This document shows positions 6,912 to 12,101 of a stretch of 12,101 bases of DNA, one piece after another. The notes beneath the pieces were generated by a model that was not told the origin of the DNA, made no database searches, and was given only the letters and a program-made list of their open reading frames with translations. Source of the stretch: CAYJAD01 sp964372165 (lineage in GTDB: Bacteria; Desulfobacterota; Desulfovibrionia; Desulfovibrionales; Desulfovibrionaceae); NCBI GenBank assembly GCA_964372165.1, contig CAYJPT010000068.1, positions 1-12,101 on the forward strand, read 5' to 3'. Position 1 is the stretch's first letter. Each line of letters starts with the position of its first letter. Position numbers and translations under genes: made by a program.

Positions 6912-9241
6912 GATTTTTCCTTACATAACTTGGGTAAAAGCCATAAAGCTGTAGGCATTTCTACCAACAAACCAACAAAAACCACATGTCCCATGGCTTG
7001 TAGAGTTGGGTGTGTAGCAAAGGCAAGCATACCCATACTTGCGCAAGCTGTTAAAGATGAAACCAAAATGGCCTTATTCATTTGTAGTGCAATGCCTTTA
7101 GCTAAGTGATGTGTAGCCAATATGCCATGGTCAATGGCTAAGCCAAGCACAAGGGGCATGGCTGCAAGACTTGCTAATGTTAATGGCTTTTGCCACCAAA
7201 GCATAGTCAAAAAAATGCAAAATATTGCCGCAATGGCAGGCATGGCTGCAAGTAATGTTTGTGCCACATTTCTAAAGCATATGAAAAGCAATACAAAGCA
7301 AAAAATAAACATTAAGGGTAAATATCTAGCTTCAATAGCAAAAACATCACGCAAACTTTTTTCAAAGCTTTGGGGGGTAAATAATATTACTTGCTTGTAA
7401 ATATCTGCTGATAATTGTTCAAGGTTGATATTTTTATCTGCTAAAATGCGACCTTGGCTTATATTATCAGCTGGATAGTTTTGTAATAAATGTTCTACAA
7501 TACTTTTCCATGGGCTGTTTTGTAATGATGTTAAACTTATAGGTGTGGGTATGCGATTTAAAAAATCAAAAAATGGGGCAAAAACTAAATCGGCCTGCAA
7601 ATGCTTTAATGATGTGCTAAAGGCATCATTTATATACAATTTATTGTGAGCTACAAAACTATTCCAGCGTGCTATGTTTTCTTTTATAGCCTTAGAATGT
7701 GGTAATATATCCCCAAGACTCACAAAATTTGTTTCAGGAAAGTCTTTACTTAATTGGCTTTGAATCTCTCTTGTATTTTGCAAAGCTTGGATTGAATCCT
7801 TGGCTTCAACTAGTATGAGGCTTGGTGATGCTAATTGCCAAGTTTTTAAGAATTGATTGCTATCATTTTGTATTTCATCGGCATGTGCCCCTAAACTGCG
7901 TGGTGATACATCTATGGGTAAAAGGAAGAAAAAACAAATACATGCTAAAGATAGTAATGTACTTAACAAAATTATTACAAGAGGTTTTGGAAAAAGAGCC
8001 ACATTGTTTTGGCTATGCTTTTGTATTACTTTAGGTTTATCAAAATATGGGCACAGTGGTAATATGTAAAGGGCTAAAACTAAACCCATACCCAAGGCAA
8101 TAATTGCAAAAACAGATAGCTGACGCACTGCAGGAATAGCAGAGAAAAGCAGCAAGGCAAAACCTGAAATATTAAGCAAAAAACCTTGAAAAAGTGGTGA
8201 ACTTAAAGCGTTAAAAACAGTGTTTTTATCCTGATTGCTGCGTAATGCAAAGTGCATATGCACGGCGTAATCTTCGGCAATGCCAAGGATGCTCATGCCA
8301 AAACCTACAGCTAAACCAGAAACAAGGCCAAAAAGAATATGCATTGAACCTAAGGCCACACTTACAGCAAGACAAGGTGTTAGCAGAAGCCAAATTGCAC
8401 CAATAGAGCGTATAAAGATAAAGTAGATGAAAATTAAACTCACAAGAGAAACTATGCTAATCCATAAAATATCTGCATCTATGGCTTCAGTGTTCGCTAC
8501 AGTGTGCCTAATTGCGCCAATAACTTTCACCTCAATTTGTGGCGGAAGTTCTTTAATGGCTTGTTTGATATTGTTCATGGCACTTAATGCATAATGTGTG
8601 TCATGGATAGATTTTTGCGGATTTAATATCAATAATAGATGTTTACTGTCATTGCTTAAAGCGTAACCATAGCGTGGGTCAATGGGGGGCAGGGCATGAT
8701 TTTTAGGCATACGATTAAGAATAAATCTTTTTAAGTTTAGTGGATCATGCCTTATCCATTCCATAGCCCCAGCACTAGGAAAACCTAAGAGCAAACTTTG
8801 GGCATTTTGTGCATGTAGTTCAATATTTTCCTTTGAGATAATATCATAAAATTCTTGTTCTATTTTAGCATCAAATAGCGACGGTAAAAGATCGAGTACC
8901 ATTTGAGGGTTGGGAAAAAATTGACCTTTTTGTGGTGTAAGTAATTTGGGATTAAGGCTTTGCTCAAATATTTGTATGCGCTTGGATAATTGTTCTAAAC
9001 TGAGTCCATGCGCTTGAAAGTCCACATATATATATTGAGAAAAATTTGCCATATTCATGGCCTTTGTCATACTTTGCAGTGCCGGTGAGTTATCCGGAAA
9101 AAAGTCAGTACTGCTTTTTGTAATGGGTAGGGTAAATATGGCACTCAATAGAATAATCCAAAAAAATCCTATGCATACGAGGATTTTTTTTGCATGCGGC
9201 ATTGCTTTGAAATGAAACTTTGCAGAAGATGAAAATCTCAT
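6908..9241 (-). CDS. apeM: RND/MMPL-family exporter (ApeM-like)
   Basis: A 777-residue inner-membrane transporter with the two-fold RND plan. TM1 is at about 20-40, a periplasmic domain at 41-255, a TM2-6 block at about 256-400, TM7 at about 420-442, a second periplasmic domain at 443-635, and a final TM block at about 640-770. Each half keeps an intramembrane acid typical of proton-coupled members: Asp324 in GIAEDYAVH and Asp704 in GLAIDHGILATHH. It is encoded between a LolA-like carrier and a lipoprotein, overlapping both by ATGA junctions, which argues that the three work as one export unit. The likely job is lifting the finished aryl polyene lipid out of the inner membrane. An alternative is hopanoid/HpnN-like lipid transport, but the context favours the polyene. 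Confidence 0.88.
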   Translation of the reverse strand: MRFSSSAKFHFKAMPHAKKILVCIGFFWIILLSAIFTLPITKSSTDFFPDNSPALQSMTKAMNMANFSQYIYVDFQAHGLSLEQLSKRIQIFEQSLNPKLLTPQKGQFFPNPQMVLDLLPSLFDAKIEQEFYDIISKENIELHAQNAQSLLLGFPSAGAMEWIRHDPLNLKRFILNRMPKNHALPPIDPRYGYALSNDSKHLLLILNPQKSIHDTHYALSAMNNIKQAIKELPPQIEVKVIGAIRHTVANTEAIDADILWISIVSLVSLIFIYFIFIRSIGAIWLLLTPCLAVSVALGSMHILFGLVSGLAVGFGMSILGIAEDYAVHMHFALRSNQDKNTVFNALSSPLFQGFLLNISGFALLLFSAIPAVRQLSVFAIIALGMGLVLALYILPLCPYFDKPKVIQKHSQNNVALFPKPLVIILLSTLLSLACICFFFLLPIDVSPRSLGAHADEIQNDSNQFLKTWQLASPSLILVEAKDSIQALQNTREIQSQLSKDFPETNFVSLGDILPHSKAIKENIARWNSFVAHNKLYINDAFSTSLKHLQADLVFAPFFDFLNRIPTPISLTSLQNSPWKSIVEHLLQNYPADNISQGRILADKNINLEQLSADIYKQVILFTPQSFEKSLRDVFAIEARYLPLMFIFCFVLLFICFRNVAQTLLAAMPAIAAIFCIFLTMLWWQKPLTLASLAAMPLVLGLAIDHGILATHHLAKGIALQMNKAILVSSLTACASMGMLAFATHPTLQAMGHVVFVGLLVEMPTALWLLPKLCKEKS

Positions 9242-9900
9242 GGAAAAGGCGTTCCGTCAGGGAATGATGTGGGAAACTTTGCATTTAACACTATGTCATG
9301 AAATTGCAAGCTTGTGCTGTCACCTTGTTGTTCCATAAAAGTTATGGAATTTATAGTATATGCTTGATTATTGATACAAAGGTGCATGGAGGAAAAAAAA
9401 CTGTCATCCTTGGGTATTAGTTTAATGCAACTTTCATCTTCACTTGTGGCTGTACTTTGCAAATCCATAGCATAATGGTTTTTCAAATTATTAGGCTCAA
9501 AAGTAAACCAAAGTAACATTTGTTTGATCATAGTATTTAAAACATTACCCTCATAACCATGCGCTTTTTTTAATTGAGAACGCTCCTGCAACCACATCCA
9601 ACTCTCATTTCTTTGAAATAAAATACCTGAGGGGGCAGGATTTAGATATTCCCAAAGCAATGCTGGTTCATTTTCATAATTTTTAGTAAAAAATAAATGA
9701 CCTTGGGAGCTTAATGGTGTTTTTAAGAAAGACAGCTGTTTTTTTTGTGTGAAGTTTGCTTGCAGACTTTGGGTCTTATTTGCATGTAAAGCCATGCTTT
9801 CAAGTAGTCTATCAAGCTCACTATTAGCTGCAAAAGATTGGTGAGTGCTTGATATAATCAAATTTAAGCAAAATATGAAAAATAAAATGTTACGATACAT
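9238..9900 (-). CDS. apeL: LolA-like periplasmic carrier (ApeL-like)
   Basis: A 220-residue secreted protein with a Sec signal peptide (hydrophobic 5-18, predicted cleavage after SFA around residue 24). The mature part begins like LolA: LDRLLESMALHANKTQSLQANFTQKKQLSFLKTPLSSQGHLFF follows the LolA pattern of an N-terminal helix then a strand with F.Q....... L..P...G.l.f. Conserved W83 and nearby sequence (ALLWEYLNPAPSGILF) match the LolA core. It probably shuttles the polyene lipid or a cognate lipoprotein across the periplasm. It starts 2 bases after the apeP stop with no good ribosome site and ends in an ATGA overlap with apeM. It is unlikely to be the housekeeping LolA, given its placement. 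Confidence 0.82.
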   Translation of the reverse strand: MYRNILFFIFCLNLIISSTHQSFAANSELDRLLESMALHANKTQSLQANFTQKKQLSFLKTPLSSQGHLFFTKNYENEPALLWEYLNPAPSGILFQRNESWMWLQERSQLKKAHGYEGNVLNTMIKQMLLWFTFEPNNLKNHYAMDLQSTATSEDESCIKLIPKDDSFFSSMHLCINNQAYTINSITFMEQQGDSTSLQFHDIVLNAKFPTSFPDGTPFP

Positions 9901-9902
9901 GC

Positions 9903-10334
9903 TTAATTATTATGTTCTTGGTTGGAGGGAGTAAAAATTTTAAATTGACCTTCAACTATGCAAATTTCTTTATTAAATAGCATACCTTCTATAACCATAA
10001 TATCGCCAAGTTTAGTAATCAACTTAACCTTTGCAAGCAAGGTGTCACCCAAACATGCTTTGCCATGTATTTTTATGTTGCGCATGGATGCAAGATACCC
10101 AAATGGTTGTGGATTTATCATGCCATTACCAGCTGCAAAACATTGCGCTAAAATTTCTACAAGGGCCATAGTTTCAAGTTCAGAGTTTTCTTTTAAAAAA
10201 ACACAATGCTCATCAATGGTAAATGTTGCCTCAAAGTTATTATCGTTGGCATAGGTGAGCTTATCAAGTAAGAGCATAGGTTTTCTATGTGGTATAATAT
10301 GCTCTATTGGTATGTCAGAAAAATTATTTTGCAT
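9903..10334 (-). CDS. apeP: Hotdog 3-hydroxyacyl-ACP dehydratase subunit (ApeP-like)
   Basis: A 143-residue hotdog protein that opens like FabZ (IPHRKPMLLLDKL, 14-26). It keeps the central-helix acid Glu60 in VEILAQ (FabZ EAMAQ position), but the GHFPxxPxxPG loop that holds the FabZ catalytic His is replaced by DEHCVFLKENSEL (41-53). His43 lies in that region but out of the usual context. It is therefore the probable acid-donating partner of ApeI. It is the first gene after a 107-bp spacer and heads the long second block. There is no visible Shine-Dalgarno sequence before its ATG (the upstream bases are A/C-rich), which is unusual for a first gene and may mean regulated or weak initiation. 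Confidence 0.83.
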   Translation of the reverse strand: MQNNFSDIPIEHIIPHRKPMLLLDKLTYANDNNFEATFTIDEHCVFLKENSELETMALVEILAQCFAAGNGMINPQPFGYLASMRNIKIHGKACLGDTLLAKVKLITKLGDIMVIEGMLFNKEICIVEGQFKIFTPSNQEHNN

Positions 10335-10397
10335 ATAATGTGTTTTAGTTGTTGAATGATTTTAGTGTCTTAATGGTTGTGATTTAGATGCTTATAC

Positions 10398-10431
10398 TGC
10401 CCCCTATAATAAATTAATATTATAAAGGGCA
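10398..10431 (-). other. 13-bp-stem hairpin between the two gene blocks
   Basis: On the minus strand TGCCCTTTATAAT pairs with ATTATAGGGGGCA around an 8-base A/T loop (13 pairs, two of them G-U). It begins 10 bases after the lipoprotein stop and ends 63 bases before the apeP start. There is no U-run after it on the minus strand, so a full intrinsic terminator is doubtful; a processing site, 3'-end stabiliser or attenuator is as likely. The plus-strand side does have a T-rich tail (10435-10449), but no plus-strand gene ends there. Confidence 0.55.
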
Positions 10432-10441
10432 ATATAAATTT

Positions 10442-10843
10442 TTATTTTGTGGCGGATATATTGGCCAGTTCTCTATCAATATTAAAACGTAATGTTGAAA
10501 CCCATTTATTATAGTTGGGATGAATATTACCGTCTTGAGTACGTAAATTCACGCTATCTTTGTATTTGATGTCATATTTTTTGGCATCATAGGTAATTGT
10601 GACAACAGCAGTATGTGATCTAACTTGAACAGTTGCCTCAATAACACCAGGAGCTATGTCTTTAGGAACCCAACGAGTTTTAGGACAAGCTGTAATGATG
10701 GCTTGGCGTACTTCTTTTTGTGTTAAATTATTAACAGTTGTTACACTTCCTTGTGGGTTTGAAACAGGTGCACCCCTTTTGCAACCAACAAGTGCAAATG
10801 TAGCCATGAGTAATACAAGGACAACAATGCTGACTCTACGCAT
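10442..10843 (-). CDS. Small lipoprotein of unknown function
   Basis: A 133-residue predicted lipoprotein. The signal peptide MRRVSIVVLVLLMATFALVGC ends in a clean lipobox LVGC with Cys21; Lys-Arg follow, so no Asp inner-membrane retention signal. The mature domain runs about 42-129 and has TACPKTRW, GVIEATVQVRSH, VVTITYDAKKYDIKYKDSVNL, and IHPNYNKWVSTLRF. This resembles small uncharacterised lipoproteins of Gram-negative bacteria, but I do not know a function. It is not one of the standard aryl polyene genes I recognise. It overlaps the acyltransferase stop as TAATG and has a strong ribosome site GGAGG (10850-10854) six bases before the ATG. It is therefore co-transcribed with the ACP and acyltransferase and likely well translated. 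Function is left open. Confidence 0.8.
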   Translation of the reverse strand: MRRVSIVVLVLLMATFALVGCKRGAPVSNPQGSVTTVNNLTQKEVRQAIITACPKTRWVPKDIAPGVIEATVQVRSHTAVVTITYDAKKYDIKYKDSVNLRTQDGNIHPNYNKWVSTLRFNIDRELANISATK

Positions 10844-11640
10844 TATAAACCTCCATTAAATTTGTTAAAATATTGTACATATTCCATTTTTGCTGCACGC
10901 ATCATTACCCTATGTGGTAAATCTTCATCAGCAAAATTATTGGGCAATATTGGTTTAAGCATGGATAAATCAATGCTATTTGGAACAAAATATTTTGCTC
11001 CAACCGGGAAGACCTCAGCACTATTTCTTATAACAAAAGGAACTATGGGCACGTTAAGATTATAAGCCATTTGAAATGCACCAGCATGAAAGCGACCCAA
11101 TTGACCATTGCGGGTGCGTTGGCCTTCAGGAAAAATTACAATGGATACGTTTTTTTTAATTAATTCTTGGCATTTAACTTCTATTTCTTGTGGTGTATTT
11201 TTTTCAACATCAATATATTCAGCGCAGCGCATCATAGGGGCAAAAAAGAATAATGTTTTATAAGGCCAGGATTTACTTATAAAAACAACATTTGGTGAGT
11301 GCTGTGCACCAAATAAAAATAAATCTAAAAATGATTGATGATTTACAATAAATATAGCTGGAGCAAATTTGCTTGATTCAGAAGTGTTATGTACATTTAC
11401 TGGTATAAAAGGGCGTAATAAAATCCATGTGATACGGCCATATGTGTGGATATATAGACGCATTAAGTGTGCGCTGTTTAATGATGGGCAAAGCTTAGAC
11501 AATATGAGTATTGCATAGCCTACTGGTAGGAAAAGCAGAGTCCAACCAATAAATATGGTAAATATCCATATATTGGCCAAGAAAAGGTAGGCTTTATGCT
11601 TGAATTGTGCCTGCATCTCGCAAGGAACAGATAAAGCCAT
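10843..11640 (-). CDS. apeD: PlsC-type 1-acylglycerol-3-phosphate acyltransferase (ApeD-like)
   Basis: A 265-residue membrane acyltransferase of the PlsC (LPLAT) family. After one or two N-terminal hydrophobic segments (about 18-48) come the catalytic HX4D in NHQSFLD (His101, Asp106) and the substrate-binding FPEGQRTRNG (170-179), then VPIVPFVIRNS. The frame is open to 11688, but ATG at 11640 is chosen because GGGGG (11647-11651) lies 6 bases upstream; ATG at 11616 is a weaker alternative. The gene then overlaps the ACP gene by 47 bases, unusually long but on the same strand. In aryl polyene clusters such an enzyme is thought to help build the lipid anchor. A housekeeping PlsC is an alternative, but placement directly after an ACP favours the pathway role. 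Confidence 0.82.
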   Translation of the reverse strand: MALSVPCEMQAQFKHKAYLFLANIWIFTIFIGWTLLFLPVGYAILILSKLCPSLNSAHLMRLYIHTYGRITWILLRPFIPVNVHNTSESSKFAPAIFIVNHQSFLDLFLFGAQHSPNVVFISKSWPYKTLFFFAPMMRCAEYIDVEKNTPQEIEVKCQELIKKNVSIVIFPEGQRTRNGQLGRFHAGAFQMAYNLNVPIVPFVIRNSAEVFPVGAKYFVPNSIDLSMLKPILPNNFADEDLPHRVMMRAAKMEYVQYFNKFNGGL

Positions 11641-11857
11641 GAATATCCCCCAAAGTTTGTATGTGGGTGAGTGGTTCTTTATTAGCAAGTTTAAAATTAA
11701 ATGTTTTCTCGATCACAATGACCATATCAACTATATCAAGGCTATCAAGGCCTAGGTCATTACGTATGTGCGATTCTGGAACAAGAACTTCATCATCAAG
11801 TTCAAACTCTTCAGCCAAGGCAGCATTGAGGTTTTTTACAATAGCATCATTATTCAT
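11594..11857 (-). CDS. Acyl carrier protein of the aryl polyene pathway (first ACP)
   Basis: An 87-residue ACP. Ser39 in NDLGLDSLDIVDM is the phosphopantetheine site, and the four-helix length is normal. It is closer in pattern to standard AcpP than the ACP at 3320-3592 and may correspond to ApeF, but I do not assign the letter firmly. The frame extends to an ATG at 11905 giving 16 more residues, but ATG at 11857 is preferred: AAGG (11864-11867) sits 6 bases before it, and MNNDAIVKNLNAALAEEF is a normal ACP start, while the extension (MARVKTNKF...) is basic and has no ribosome site. It is the first gene after the promoter region, and its 3' end overlaps the acyltransferase gene by 47 bases. 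It may act with that acyltransferase or carry the aryl starter. Confidence 0.87.
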   Translation of the reverse strand: MNNDAIVKNLNAALAEEFELDDEVLVPESHIRNDLGLDSLDIVDMVIVIEKTFNFKLANKEPLTHIQTLGDIHGFICSLRDAGTIQA

Positions 11858-11970
11858 ACAAGACCTTATCAAAATAGAAAATTTGTTTGTTTTTACACGA
11901 GCCATTGTCTATCATAGTGCAATAATGACGTCAAGTGTAGCTTATGCGCCTTATTTTTTGCATATTTATG

Positions 11971-12033
11971 TATGTTTTTTGTATAGGAAACGCTGATTAA
12001 ACTAGCAAGTCAAAAAACATATTGTGCGTTTCC
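11971..12033. repeat. Two interleaved inverted repeats around the promoter
   Basis: TATGTTTTTTG (11971-11981) has its exact reverse complement CAAAAAACATA at 12011-12021, and GGAAACGC (11986-11993) has its exact reverse complement GCGTTTCC at 12026-12033. The order is A-B-A'-B' with both pairs offset by exactly 40 bases. One B arm lies directly next to the -10 element, between -10 and -35; the other lies upstream of the -35. This could be a pair of operator sites. The T-rich A arms are low in complexity and less telling. Confidence 0.5.
11980..12008 (-). promoter_or_regulatory. Candidate sigma70 promoter for the cluster
   Basis: Read on the minus strand, TTGCTA (12003-12008) and TATACA (11980-11985) are separated by exactly 17 bases, a good -35/-10 pair. 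It would start RNA near 11973 and give a leader of about 115 bases before the first ACP. A second, weaker pair, TTGACG (11929-11934) and TAGACA (11906-11911), also has a 17-base spacer and lies closer to the gene; its -35 overlaps the palindrome TGACGTCA (11926-11933). Which one is used cannot be told from sequence. Confidence 0.5.
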
Positions 12034-12036
12034 TTA

Positions 12037-12062
12037 CAAAGTAGGCAATTGTGCCTACTTTG
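12037..12062. repeat. Perfect 11-bp-stem palindrome upstream of the promoter
   Basis: CAAAGTAGGCA (12037-12047) and TGCCTACTTTG (12052-12062) are perfectly complementary around the 4-base centre ATTG. The element starts 28 bases upstream of the candidate -35. There is no T-run after it on either strand, so it is either a protein-binding site for a dimeric regulator or the stem of a poor terminator for a gene beyond the right edge. Confidence 0.5.
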
Positions 12063-12076
12063 CACGCCGAATGAGA

Positions 12077-12101
12077 GCAAAAAACCACGCTTTTTTTTGC
12101 G
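12077..12101. terminator. Possible terminator cut by the window edge
   Basis: GCAAAAAA (12077-12084) is complementary to TTTTTTGC (12093-12100), and CCACGC followed by eight T and GCG at the very end could be one arm and loop of a longer hairpin that continues outside. It may close a gene to the right of the window. Only part is visible. Confidence 0.25.

Noticed and set aside
7122..7400. Plus-strand frame of 92 codons with many Ala/Met
   Set aside because: Antisense shadow of the last membrane block of the MMPL exporter.
11858..11905. N-terminal extension of the first ACP from ATG at 11905
   Set aside because: No Shine-Dalgarno sequence before it, basic residues unlike an ACP, and a good site before ATG 11857.
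11661..11996. Plus-strand open frame of 111 codons
   Set aside because: Antisense to the first ACP, whose DSL motif is unmistakable; low-complexity Ser-rich translation and no ribosome site support.
1..12101. Flexirubin/dialkylresorcinol cluster as alternative identity
   Set aside because: No dialkylresorcinol-forming DarA/DarB-like genes are seen in the window; the gene set fits aryl polyene biosynthesis alone.
1..12101. Mobile element, CRISPR array or tRNA
   Set aside because: No transposase or integrase motifs, no regular direct repeats with spacers, and no cloverleaf-like segment were recognised on either strand.

Overview
The window is AT-rich (judged by eye) and carries a single-direction gene cluster. 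Every supported gene lies on the minus strand, so transcription runs from the right end (about 11.98 kb) to the left end (about 0.14 kb). The set of families matches aryl polyene (APE) biosynthesis, the type II fatty-acid/polyketide-like pathway for membrane-anchored aryl polyene pigments in Gram-negative bacteria. Two predicted lipoproteins, a LolA-like periplasmic protein and an RND/MMPL exporter point to a host with an outer membrane, probably a proteobacterium. The sequence alone does not fix the genus.

Layout in transcription order. A promoter region (about 11.97-12.06 kb) has a plausible sigma70 promoter, interleaved inverted repeats and a strong hairpin. The first block is an acyl carrier protein (ACP), a PlsC-type acyltransferase (apeD-like) and a small lipoprotein of unknown function. 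A 107-bp spacer with a 13-bp-stem hairpin follows. The second, long block is tightly packed with overlaps or gaps of only a few bases: apeP (hotdog dehydratase subunit), apeL (LolA-like), apeM (MMPL exporter), apeN (DUF3261 lipoprotein), apeI (hotdog dehydratase subunit), apeK (4HBT thioesterase), a family-2 glycosyltransferase with a DUF2062-like membrane tail, an LpxL/HtrB-like acyltransferase (these two together correspond to the fused ApeJ of enterobacteria), a second ACP, apeO (ketosynthase), apeC (chain-length-factor-like partner) and apeH (AMP-forming aryl acid ligase).

Inferred working: ApeH loads an aryl acid on an ACP. The ApeO/ApeC pair extends it with malonyl units. A ketoreductase (not in this window) reduces each unit and the ApeI/ApeP pair dehydrates it, leaving a conjugated polyene. 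ApeK, the glycosyltransferase and the two acyltransferases release the polyene and attach it to a lipid-like anchor. ApeL, ApeM and ApeN (and perhaps the extra lipoprotein) move the product across the envelope.

Missing from the window are a ketoreductase (ApeQ), the second ketosynthase (ApeR), the membrane protein ApeG, an aromatic amino acid ammonia-lyase and a methyltransferase. They may lie beyond either edge or be supplied by housekeeping genes. No tRNA, rRNA, CRISPR, insertion sequence or plus-strand gene could be supported, and no stretch over 300 bases lacks a gene.
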